Shown here: piece by piece, positions 14,109-23,400 of the stretch | How positions within the stretch are numbered: position 1 is the stretch's first letter | Layout: every line of letters begins with the position of its first letter | Assembly: GCA_949063825.1 (NCBI GenBank) | Contig: CARSRA010000003.1 | Span: 13,882 to 45,889 of the forward strand | DNA: 32,008 nt | Origin: an uncultured Candidatus Saccharibacteria bacterium | GTDB taxonomy: Bacteria; Patescibacteriota; Saccharimonadia; Saccharimonadales; Saccharimonadaceae | Reading direction: 5' to 3' | Made by a program: the position numbers and the translations under genes | The notes under the pieces: model-generated | What the model saw: the letters and a program-made list of their open reading frames with translations, nothing else | What the model was told of the DNA's origin: nothing | Databases searched by the model: none

Positions 14109-16864
14109 ACAGCGTAATTCCGGTTTCTAATATCAGCATAAACAATACTTGGTCGGATGATCGCTAAAATATATTGCACGAAACCTGACTCGCTTTCAAA
14201 TGGAGCTTTCGTATCGTTTGTAGCTTTAGCGATAATAGTCTCACTGTCATCGACTTCACTTGGGTGATCGGTCATAGCAATACGTTCTGTTGGATCATAT
14301 TGGTCTAAATATTGGAAGTATTCAATGAAGGCTAAAGTGGTTTCGACATTTTCCGGTAGTAGACCTGAAATTAGTGACATATAGCCAATATAAGAATCGT
14401 CAATCGGATGTTCAGCTTCATATTCCTCTGTGTAGGCCGTGATTGGGTTCGTATCCCCCTCAAATGATCCAAATTGTTCAAGTAGACGCATATCTTCAAC
14501 ATAACGTTGGTAATACTTGCCTTCTGATTCCCAAAAAACGGAATTGTTAGCAGTGTTACCACAGCGTTCTCCGGTTGCCCAAGGCATATTGTCTTCATTT
14601 TGTGCAGCGTCCAATAGGTCAAGGCCATCACCAACGAGCGGGATTGCACCAACAATTCCTCGCCACGATCCTAATCCGCCAGAAGTTTGGAGATCACCGA
14701 GGATATTTTGATCAACCACTGCGAATGGTGAATCACGATTCGCGCAATATGAAATATATTTTGCTAAATCAGAGCCTTTTTTAATTTTACACCCATCGCC
14801 ATTTTCATCACAACTCTCGGGTTCCATAGCTTTATTAATTACGTCTTGATATTGCGCATTACCTGGGTCTATATCGATTGTAGATACGTCTGTTGAGGTA
14901 ACCGGATTACAGTAATTATCCCCTACTGCACCAATCTTAGCGAGACTCTCACAATTACCAAATTTTGTCATATAAGAAGTATTTTCCCCGGCAGCACTTA
15001 CACCATGATTCATTAATGTGCTAAGCGATTTTGATGTAGTGCTAAGTAATGAAGATAGATTCGCAAAATTCGAACTAGTAGTTAGTGGTAATAAGCTATA
15101 AGCGATGCTACCAAGGAAGGTATTTTTGTTACTAATATCAAATGGGCTATGATTTTTGCGTTCAATTTCTGCATCCTGAGCAATGACTTCTTGGTTTACT
15201 TTATTATATGCTACAGCAGCTTCCTTAGAAGAAAGGGATTGACCGCTGGCGTTGCGTCCTAGACGAGTATTTGTAGCAGAGGCACCTTTAGTAAAAAGTG
15301 CGCCTGCTGGGATACCTGATGCAGTTTCGAAAGCATTGGTGAAGAGAGTTTTTGCGATAGTGGGAACAATAAAGCTGAGTGCTACTGATACCGCAATAGA
15401 TGCGGCAGCTCCTTTGACAGCTGACCAGAGTGTAGATGCGATAGCACTAGTACCGAGTGTAGCGAGAGTAGTGCTGATTGACACGAGTGCTGAAACACCA
15501 TCCACCGCCATACAAGAACGTTCAGCCTCAGGTGAGGAAGAAGCATTATTAATACGCTCTAGGGAAAACAATTTGTTTTCTGTACTACTAAGCGCTGCGC
15601 CGGCGAGAATCATTTGCATACCATTAGATTCAAGTGGCGATCCAGTTTGTTTGACGACATCATCTCCACCCATGATTGATCCGGAGTCACCGGAGTCGGT
15701 AATAGTTAATTTACCATATTTAGTAGTCTCGGTGGTTGATGGGGTGGATAAGAAATTTAATACCTCATTGACAGCCGATTCGTCACCCCTACCAGCCTTC
15801 ATCTTACTAATATTTTCAGTCATTCCCATAAAGAAATTGATTGACTGGTAGATTTCATTTGCCGCCACCATGACTGAAACCATACTTAAAACTCGAGTTA
15901 CAGTGCAACTCCAAGAACCAACAGCGGTAAATTTACTCGCTACACCATCAATCATATTCTTGGCTTTGGTATCGGCGTCTGCAGAAGAAATATTTTCGCT
16001 TTTTGCGGATTCACTTGCATTGATGTCTTTAACTTCGGTTTTAGGATTACCATCAGCATCAGGTTCAGTGACCTCATTTGTACCTTTTTGCCGAATATCA
16101 GAACTACCGCCACCCATTTTGTCGGTCATGGTTTCACTAAATTTTTTTGCATTGGCTTCAGTGTCGGATGAATTTTTAAATTTATCAAAAAGATTACGTG
16201 AAATACCAAGTTTCTTGAGAACTTTAGTTGCGGTATTATCAAAGAAGCCAGCAATCCTTCCCCGCTGGGCGGTTTGGAATGATTCACGGAAATCACTATT
16301 TGAATTATATGTTTTGGTAAAATCTTCGGCGGAAATCTTCGTGCTTTTCGTAGTTGGAGCACCATCTTCACCAACAGTATCAAAGGTATAGACTAATTTA
16401 GTATTCTTACCACTACCTTCCACTGTAATACCTTGGGCGGCGAGTCGCTTCTTAAAACTCCCTGACATCTTGCCATATTTTTTCGCTCCAGTCCAACCGT
16501 TAACTTTGATCACTTCATCACCAGATGTAGTGTAGCGCATGAGTCTTACGGTACGTCGTTCTGCAGACGCATATTGCGTATCAGTTTGCTCGGTATATAA
16601 TGCTTCAATTGCTGGAGCTAGCATGGAATTTGTGGTACCGAGGAAAACCCCGCCGCCAGTTAACATCGCTATAACTAAAGCTCCAGCTATTCTGCCTCGG
16701 ATACCACCTTTTTTTAATTTGGCAGTTTCCTTACCTTTACCGGTGAAAAACCCACCATCACTATTTGCTCCACCATTGTCAGAACCAGTCAAAGCCGATT
16801 CCTCCGCATTACGCAAGGAGTTTAAAGCCAACTGACCTTTACTAACGATGGTGGGCGCGACCAT
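14105..16864 (-). CDS. Large multi-segment membrane protein of the T4SS-like operon, unknown family
   Basis: 919 residues, not recognised. A polar N-terminus of about 58 residues precedes a first membrane helix (GRIAGALVIAMLTGGGVFLG, about 57-76). A long charged region (about 90-315) follows. A hydrophobic part comes next, with VLSMVSVMVAANEIYQSINF (about 328-347), a segment near 415-430 and a strong pair at about 455-530 (SALVSISTTLATLGTSAIAS and ASIAVSVALSFIVPTIAKTL). The C-terminal 350 residues are polar and hold cysteines spaced as in disulfide-bonded exported domains (NCES, NYCNP, ESCDENGDGC, SYCANRD, ERCGN). Adjacent virB4 stop and start codons (16865 and 16864) and the ATGA overlap with the hydrolase prove operon membership. 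By position it may be a core-channel or VirB6/VirB8-type scaffold, but I see no motif that decides. Confidence 0.75.
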   Translation of the reverse strand: MVAPTIVSKGQLALNSLRNAEESALTGSDNGGANSDGGFFTGKGKETAKLKKGGIRGRIAGALVIAMLTGGGVFLGTTNSMLAPAIEALYTEQTDTQYASAERRTVRLMRYTTSGDEVIKVNGWTGAKKYGKMSGSFKKRLAAQGITVEGSGKNTKLVYTFDTVGEDGAPTTKSTKISAEDFTKTYNSNSDFRESFQTAQRGRIAGFFDNTATKVLKKLGISRNLFDKFKNSSDTEANAKKFSETMTDKMGGGSSDIRQKGTNEVTEPDADGNPKTEVKDINASESAKSENISSADADTKAKNMIDGVASKFTAVGSWSCTVTRVLSMVSVMVAANEIYQSINFFMGMTENISKMKAGRGDESAVNEVLNFLSTPSTTETTKYGKLTITDSGDSGSIMGGDDVVKQTGSPLESNGMQMILAGAALSSTENKLFSLERINNASSSPEAERSCMAVDGVSALVSISTTLATLGTSAIASTLWSAVKGAAASIAVSVALSFIVPTIAKTLFTNAFETASGIPAGALFTKGASATNTRLGRNASGQSLSSKEAAVAYNKVNQEVIAQDAEIERKNHSPFDISNKNTFLGSIAYSLLPLTTSSNFANLSSLLSTTSKSLSTLMNHGVSAAGENTSYMTKFGNCESLAKIGAVGDNYCNPVTSTDVSTIDIDPGNAQYQDVINKAMEPESCDENGDGCKIKKGSDLAKYISYCANRDSPFAVVDQNILGDLQTSGGLGSWRGIVGAIPLVGDGLDLLDAAQNEDNMPWATGERCGNTANNSVFWESEGKYYQRYVEDMRLLEQFGSFEGDTNPITAYTEEYEAEHPIDDSYIGYMSLISGLLPENVETTLAFIEYFQYLDQYDPTERIAMTDHPSEVDDSETIIAKATNDTKAPFESESGFVQYILAIIRPSIVYADIRNRNYAV

Positions 16865-18670
16865 TTATTTGCCGCCTCCTGGTCTGGTGGTGACGAGTGC
16901 TTCTTCGGTTTCGGAGGCGATAACCTGTATATGGACATGATTAGGACCCGCAAAGAATAATCCTTGTCCAACTGGGAAGTTAGCCAATCGCTTCTTTTCC
17001 TCTTCGGTTAATTTAAAGACATTTGATAAAATATCCACCGCGCTAGCACTCTGCTTGAGTAATAATTGCATAGAACTGTTAGCCACGATCGCGCGACCCA
17101 TCTTAGTACTCATAAAATCTTCGACGTCTTGAGTAATCGTAGTGAGACCAAGATAATATTTCCTAGCGCGTTTAGCTAAGCTAAAGAGGAAGTTCGCAGA
17201 ATCCTCATACTCCATTAATTGCCAAGCCTCATCAACGAGTAGTAGACGTTTTTTCTGTTCTGCGCGAACTACATTCCAAATGTGCGAAAGTACAATATAC
17301 ATCGCTACTGGGCGTAATTCATCTTCTAGGTCGCGAATATTAAATACGACCATTGGATTATTAATATCGATATTAGATTGTTGTGAGAAAACCCCAGCGA
17401 AAGTCCCGGTGGTATATTTTCGTAGGCGCTGTGCGAGTTGTGGACCAGATCCACCCATATGCTGTAGGGTGTCAAACAGGTTGATAATCGTAGGTGGTGG
17501 AGACTGATGGGTAGCGGGATCACTAGTGATACCAGCGCGAGCGTAAGTGTCGATTAAGGCTTGGTCTAGATCAGCTTCTTCGTTGGCGGTGAGACCAGCT
17601 TGATCAGCTGAACCACCTAACATCAAACGGAAAAGTCCATGTAAGGTGACGAGATTTGCTCGCAGGGCGTCATTCGCATCCTCCGTATCAATAACACGTG
17701 GTAGATCAAATGGGTTAATACGTACGCTAGAATTAAGGCTGAGGCGAATATAACTACCGCCTACAGCGTCACACAATCTCTGATATTCATCCTCTGGGTC
17801 AATAATTAAGACTTCCGCCCCTATCATCATTGAACGTACGGCTTCGAGTTTCACTGCAAAAGATTTACCAGCACCGGATTTAGCGAATACTACCATATTG
17901 GCATTTTCAAGACTAAATCGGTCGAAGATCACTAAGCCGTTATTATGCATATTGATGCCGTATAGAATACCCTTTTCCTGAGTCAAGTCTGCGCTTGTGA
18001 ATGGGAAGCTAGTTGAAATCGCACCAGTATTCATGTTGCGGCGGATCTGCAATTGGTCCATGCATTGTGGCATTGTGCTATTCATTCCCTGCTCTTGCTG
18101 GGAAGTTGCAACTTTTGAGAAAATCATTTGCTGACCGAGCATCGATTCAACTTTATTTTGTACAAAGTTGAGATCGTCAAGTGAGTTGGCCCAAAGTGTG
18201 ATATAGAGTCCAAAACGGAAAAACTTTTCTGCACCAACTTGAAGCTGATCACGTAATTCTTCAGCATCACGAATAGCCGCCTCAATCTCTGGATCACGAA
18301 TTTTCCCTTGCTCAGCGTTTACCTGATAGCTAGCTTCCAGCTGGGTAACTTTCTTGCGCAAGTTTTTCATGATCACAGCGGTTTCGACTGGATAAATATA
18401 TATTGAGACATCGAGCACTTCATCAATGTTAATTAATGGCGAAATCCAGCCTGTAAAAAGTGTTCGTGGGTAACCATATATATATATTGTGCGACCATAT
18501 TTAGTGCCTAAACGGAAGTAGCTTGAATGAATCTCAATCGAACTAGGCGAAATCAAGTCGCGCAGGGTAGTAATCCCCTGCTCAAACGCTTGCTGGATTT
18601 CAGCATCTTCGGCGGCTTGTGAGCGTAGGGCGATTTCTGCTGCGGTTAATTTTCGTTTATCTTTGGCCAT
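16865..18670 (-). CDS. virB4: VirB4/TraE-type conjugation ATPase
   Basis: 601 residues. VirB4 ATPases power assembly and substrate transfer of T4SS and sit at the inner face of the membrane. The N-terminal domain (about 40-180) has SSYFRLGTKYGRTIYIYGYP, GWISPLINIDEVLDVSIYIYP, and the RDQLQVGAEKFFRFGLYITL block typical of Gram-positive VirB4/TraE proteins. Walker A is AKSGAGKSFAVK (about 260-271), EVLIIDPEDEYQRL follows, Walker B is RLLLVDEAWQLM (about 466-477), and the RAxKYYLGLTTITQD segment carries the downstream Gln motif. The gene overlaps the preceding accessory gene by 14 nt in another frame and directly abuts the 919-aa gene. AGGAG lies 9 nt before the ATG. Confidence 0.92.
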   Translation of the reverse strand: MAKDKRKLTAAEIALRSQAAEDAEIQQAFEQGITTLRDLISPSSIEIHSSYFRLGTKYGRTIYIYGYPRTLFTGWISPLINIDEVLDVSIYIYPVETAVIMKNLRKKVTQLEASYQVNAEQGKIRDPEIEAAIRDAEELRDQLQVGAEKFFRFGLYITLWANSLDDLNFVQNKVESMLGQQMIFSKVATSQQEQGMNSTMPQCMDQLQIRRNMNTGAISTSFPFTSADLTQEKGILYGINMHNNGLVIFDRFSLENANMVVFAKSGAGKSFAVKLEAVRSMMIGAEVLIIDPEDEYQRLCDAVGGSYIRLSLNSSVRINPFDLPRVIDTEDANDALRANLVTLHGLFRLMLGGSADQAGLTANEEADLDQALIDTYARAGITSDPATHQSPPPTIINLFDTLQHMGGSGPQLAQRLRKYTTGTFAGVFSQQSNIDINNPMVVFNIRDLEDELRPVAMYIVLSHIWNVVRAEQKKRLLLVDEAWQLMEYEDSANFLFSLAKRARKYYLGLTTITQDVEDFMSTKMGRAIVANSSMQLLLKQSASAVDILSNVFKLTEEEKKRLANFPVGQGLFFAGPNHVHIQVIASETEEALVTTRPGGGK

Positions 18671-19538
18671 TTTGTGGTGCTCCTTTACGTACGTAAGTTG
18701 TCGCCAGTTGACTAAAATCGACTAGAGGTTCGCGGACGGCGGTATCAGGGTTGTTGAAATTGTAGAATAATTCGCTGAGCTGTCTAGTATTGAGGCGGAC
18801 AGATTGAATACCGATTTGGAAAAGACCAGAGATAACTGCTTCGACACGATTATTTAATTCGTCGACGGCCTTATCATAAGTATCACGATTAATACGAGTT
18901 ACTTCGGGGGCCTGCTTTTTGAGGCCACGGAAAATATTTTTAGTACCGGTAAGCAGTTTTTCTGCATCCGCGGAAGAATAATATGGGATTACGACGAAAA
19001 ACGATTTATCCATAATGTTTGCTTCTTGAGAAAGCATGGCGATAAAGTTGATGTAATCATCCATTAGAACACCTAGTAACATATTGTCGTTATTTCGACG
19101 TAACTTACTGAGCTGATCGATATATGGCCCAATATCAACTTGTTGGGAGCGCACTAAAATTTGTACTGTGAATGTTAAAGAGTTGAGGAAGTTTTGGTAA
19201 CTGTATTCTACGCCTTCACGTTCAGCGTTCGACATTAAATCAAAGTTGATTGATTGACAGGCCACAACCGCGCGGAATGAGCCATTTTTCATAATTACAA
19301 TACCGTCTCTCAATTCGGAGATTTGCAAGGTAGATTGAGTAGAAATTGGATCCTCAACAACTGTGGGTGGATTTGCATTGATGATATTTGGTTGTTGACT
19401 ACTAGCTGCAATAGCAGCATTGCCTAGAGCCTGCTGGTTTACCGGGATACCGGGGGTTGCCGGTGGCATAGTGCCAGTCGGTTGCGTACCTGGTGCTGGT
19501 GGCAAAGGTGCTGCGTTTGGATTAATTTGTGGATTCAT
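18657..19538 (-). CDS. TraC/VirB4-N-like accessory protein of the T4SS-like operon
   Basis: 293 residues. The first 65 are Pro/Ala/Gln-rich and probably flexible. From about residue 70 the sequence reads ISELRDGIVIMKNGSFRAVV, INFDLMSNAEREGVEYSYQN, FLNSLTFTVQILVRSQQVD and IGPYIDQL, then SFFVVIPYYSS. This resembles the amino-terminal module of TraC/VirB4-type proteins, but there is no ATPase domain: Walker motifs are absent. The next gene encodes a VirB4 with its own complete N-terminal domain, so this is probably a separate docking or adapter subunit, not a broken half. A GGGAG site precedes the ATG, and prgI is 12 nt upstream. It overlaps virB4 by 14 nt, which suggests coupled translation and a fixed stoichiometry. 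Confidence 0.75.
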   Translation of the reverse strand: MNPQINPNAAPLPPAPGTQPTGTMPPATPGIPVNQQALGNAAIAASSQQPNIINANPPTVVEDPISTQSTLQISELRDGIVIMKNGSFRAVVACQSINFDLMSNAEREGVEYSYQNFLNSLTFTVQILVRSQQVDIGPYIDQLSKLRRNNDNMLLGVLMDDYINFIAMLSQEANIMDKSFFVVIPYYSSADAEKLLTGTKNIFRGLKKQAPEVTRINRDTYDKAVDELNNRVEAVISGLFQIGIQSVRLNTRQLSELFYNFNNPDTAVREPLVDFSQLATTYVRKGAPQNGQR

Positions 19539-19550
19539 AAGGTTAACTCC

Positions 19551-20372
19551 CTAGTGTAATGATACATATATTTCCCCTTCATTTTCTTTGCGAATACGAT
19601 CAGCTTCTTGTTGAGCAGTTTCACCACGTTCATTAACCGGGGGTGGAGTTGGATTGGTTAGTGGCTGGACAATTGCAGATTCTGCAGGTTGTGTGGTGAT
19701 GCCAGGCTGCAAGACCCGCTCACCGGTAACTGTAGCTGGGGTCACTGTAGTACTGAGCTCTCCGTTTGTACTACGGTATTCATTCTCGGAGTTTTCAATC
19801 GCATTGCGCATACGATTGATCACCGTTTCGCGGCGTTCTTGCTCCTGTTCGGCGATCCGATTGCCAAAACCGAAATTATTATCCCGTTCAAACATATCCG
19901 TAGTGTTGTATGCTTCGGCATAAAAGTCATCCTTCATGGTAGCGTTGGCATTTTTTATGGCATGACCTTCGGAATCAATAATCTCAGAGAGAAATGAGAG
20001 GCGATGACTCGCTTCATCCCGGGAAATATTACGCTTCCTAGAAGGCTCTTTAATCTTAGGGGCAGTAATGAGGATCGTCGACTCGCTCTGACCCGGCGTC
20101 CAATAACGTCGATTGGGCTTTGTGTGGAATTGTAGGACTGCCGCAAGATAGGTTTCCATCGGCTGGTCTTTTTTAATCGGTAGAGCCAAGATGCCAAAAA
20201 AGATTATAAACGGGACTGGGATAATCGCTAAAAGCGGGAAAATCTGAAAAAGTGCAATTGCTAGCAAGACACAGCCGAAAATCACCATTAGGTAAATAAA
20301 CTGCCTAAAGGTAAACGGCCCAAGTAACTTGTCTTCCGCCTCCACATCCTGCGGGACTTTGTATGTCGCCAT
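19551..20372 (-). CDS. PrgI-family membrane protein of the T4SS-like operon
   Basis: 273 residues. MATYKVPQDVEAEDKLLGPFTF is the typical PrgI opening. Next come two hydrophobic helices at about 25-44 and 48-66 (FIYLMVIFGCVLLAIALFQI and LLAIIPVPFIIFFGILALPI), then LAAVLQFHTKPNRRYWTPGQ. PrgI proteins are small VirB3-like components found beside VirB4 in Gram-positive conjugative systems and widely in Patescibacteria. Residues of about 110-273 are an extra polar cytosolic tail, making this longer than the usual 100-130 residues of the core. A promoter with extended -10 lies just upstream, so the lower operon may also be expressed apart from the VirB6-like gene. Confidence 0.85.
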   Translation of the reverse strand: MATYKVPQDVEAEDKLLGPFTFRQFIYLMVIFGCVLLAIALFQIFPLLAIIPVPFIIFFGILALPIKKDQPMETYLAAVLQFHTKPNRRYWTPGQSESTILITAPKIKEPSRKRNISRDEASHRLSFLSEIIDSEGHAIKNANATMKDDFYAEAYNTTDMFERDNNFGFGNRIAEQEQERRETVINRMRNAIENSENEYRSTNGELSTTVTPATVTGERVLQPGITTQPAESAIVQPLTNPTPPPVNERGETAQQEADRIRKENEGEIYVSLH

Positions 20373-20381
20373 ATTATTACT

Positions 20382-20390
20382 ATTATAGCA
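20382..20390 (-). promoter_or_regulatory. Internal extended -10 promoter before prgI
   Basis: Minus-strand TGCTATAAT (20390-20382) ends 9 nt before the prgI ATG, inside the 57-nt gap after the VirB6-like gene. No good -35 and no Shine-Dalgarno are visible, so transcripts from it would be leaderless or nearly so. Confidence 0.5.
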
Positions 20391-20429
20391 TATAAATTAT
20401 TGACAGTGGAGATTTTTAGTAGATACAAG

Positions 20430-23400
20430 TTACTTGGTGGCGTAAGCTTGATGAACCAAATCGATAAGATCCTGTTCAATTTCATGTAGAACTGATTCTA
20501 GTTCTTGCCAATAGTTTACGGTGTTATCAATGCCGTCCTCGGTAGACTCTGGCTTGAAGTCTGCAAGATGCTCATCGAAAATCTCTTGACTACGATCAGC
20601 ATAATTCTGAAGTTTTTCGGCCTCATTAAAGAGGGAGAATATTAGTTGCTTAATTTCATCTACATCAGCATGTAGCATGAAAATTTCTCTTATACTTATT
20701 TCATTTGCGGCTGGATCATTACGTCTATCAAAATCATCCTGTAGGCTCATATTACGGTAGATTTTGTCGACGAACTTACTGCCAGCTACATTTCTGGGTG
20801 CTGAACCAGGGGCGCCAGAGCTACGATTGCCAGCCCTATTAGTTCCGCTGGCTCTATTAGCTCCACTATTCCCACTGTTTCCACCAGCTCTATTGGCTCT
20901 AGCTCCACCAGCTCCACTGTCTATATCAGAATATATGCTCATGAGCGCGTGTCTATCGGCTTTTGATACTAAGGTATCCATAGTGCCATCCGGTCGATTC
21001 TCGAATGCAACATCTTCATTCGAGTTGTATTCATCAACTGAGATTAAGGTTTGGACAAGATCTTTCAGCTCAGTTAGGGTTCCTGGCTTTTGAGCATCTA
21101 TGACTGCTGGTGAGAACTCACGGTTAGTGATACCAATCATTCTAGAGATACTCTTTGGAATGATTTTGTGCTTTAAGCAATCTTTGCGTGCCTGTACGAC
21201 CTCATCATAAGTCATTTCTGACAATTTTTCCGGCGGTATTTCTACCCATTTCTTGCCAATTACGTTACCGTCATCATCGGTAATGTTTTCGAGACGTAAG
21301 CCAGGTAGATCGTGGGCGTTAACGTTACGATAATTATATAGCTCATCGTCTGGGAAGAAATAGCTGAAATCTTCGGGTTTTTCGCCGTTCGGACCTTCCA
21401 ATCCGTAGGTTGCTCGAATAATCCGTGCCCATTTCTTGATGAAGTTAGCATCGTTCAGAAGGAATTTACCTGGTTTTACGGCTACGCCGATACTTTGTAA
21501 TTGAGCGATCGAAAGCTGAGCAGCAGAGGTGATATAACCCAAATTAGCCTGAGAAGTGACCATCATTGAATCGGCGGCATTATGCTCACCGTAGCCACTT
21601 GAGTTAATTGCGTTAGCAATTGTACTGTGATATTTACGTAAAATACCAGTTTTTTCGCTATTAGCATGGGCGACACCGATCTCAGCTAAGTAACGGTCGT
21701 TGATTGGGTCACCGATTGCAATAGTGTCGTTTAGGAGTTCCTTCATATACCCAGCATCGTCATCGAATACTCGTTGTACGATGTTTCCGTTATCATCTTT
21801 AATATCGACGTATTTTACTTTAGTGTATTGACTTCGCTCAATTGGATCGAGCCGATCGTACTCTTCTTTAGTAATTTCAGCTCCGGTAGTCTTATGGCGC
21901 CCAATATAGTGCTTCCACTTACGATGGGTGTAACCATTTTTCATACGGTATTGATCATCTTGGATTTCGTAGCCGTTTTCGTCAGTTTCGATACCGTTAT
22001 CGTTAATATGTTCGGTATCCAATGTCATCCCGCGGAAGGCTAGCTTGTCGATCCCGAATTTCGTGATCATAACACGTGCCTCAGTGCGACGACGACTTTC
22101 AGTGGTGGCATTATTAATAATTACTTGACCCATGATTGACGATTCACCAGTGTGGCCAAGGCTACCAGCCGCACTTTTTACTAAGCGGTTAAATTCGTAA
22201 GGGTCTTTCTCTTGATTATTTTGTGCTTTGAGGTATTGACCGAGTAGGTAATCTTGGTCAGCCTGAGCTTCGTTTGCGGTCAAAAACTGCTGTGCCATAT
22301 TATCTTTGTAAGCCTCGGCGTGAGCCTCAGAGAGACGTGATGCAGCGCTACTGTTACTGAAGATTCGTCCATAGGCCGTCAAGGTATTTTTATAGGCACT
22401 TTCAGCAGTACTAGCGCGGGTTTGGTAGAGGCTAGACATTTTAGCATTTTGAGTGTAGCGATTAGCTATTGGGTCCCAGTGTAAGTTACCATCCGCGTTG
22501 TGGCCACGACTAGAAGAGGCTGTTTTATAGGCTGCTTCGAGAGCACGATCATGTCGGGTGTCGGTGGAATTTTTGGTATCTAGTTCACGCAGGGTTTGAC
22601 GATAGTCGAGGTAGCGTCGTAATTTGGCGCCTGGTGAAGTTGAGTTCGCGATGTGATATTGGCGACTTTGCTCAGCATGGCTGAGTCCCCAGCCAGTAAG
22701 CCCGCGCTGAATTGGCGACGCCACCTTCCGTACTCCACGATTGATTGCTTCTAGTACTGTACCCGACATCTTCATTAAGCTCCAGCCGAAGAATAGTGGG
22801 AAAATTTGCACTGCAACACCAAGGATGATCCCGTAGCCATTTTTAGCGGCCAAGATTAGAGTATATCCAATTGCCTGTGAAGCGCCAAATAGGAAGCTAA
22901 ATAACGGATAAAAAACCAGCATTCTAAAGAGGAGACTTTTCCATTTCTCGAACCATTTTTCAGTGTTAGGAAGTAGATATGCGACAAAAGCTAGCGGTGA
23001 GATCATAATTAGCAATGCGATCAAAGCTTGACGGGCGGCAATCGTGATCAAGCCTGAGATTACCGCTACCACTGCACCAACTAATATCACCAGGAGCATA
23101 AAGAATATATATTGACCCCCACCGATTGCGCTAATTGTGACGCCAACTATGGTACCACCAGACAATACGGTGACTAAGAAATCTGAAAGACTAAAATTCT
23201 TGACTGCCTCGCCGAGTTCAGCATGCTCCAGCACCTGTTCACTGATAGTCGCAAAAGTTCCACGCAGACTTTCGCCAATTACATTACTGACGTCGACCGC
23301 GAGGGCGCAGAACAAAAAGCTCAAGTTCACGAGAACTACAGAAATGATTAAGCGCGGTAGAATCCGTTTGACACCGTAATTTTGTACCCCAAGTCCGGTT

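Noticed and set aside
15252..16391. Long plus-strand open frames opposite the 919-aa gene
   Set aside because: Antisense shadows of a coding frame; no promoter or ribosome binding site, and composition reflects the other strand.
18657..18670. Frameshift splitting one VirB4 gene into two
   Set aside because: The downstream protein has its own full VirB4 N-terminal domain and a Shine-Dalgarno, so the two are separate genes that overlap.
20400..20428. Plus-strand TTGACA with ATACAA after 17 nt
   Set aside because: The -10 is poor and it points into the end of the VirB6-like gene; too weak to call.
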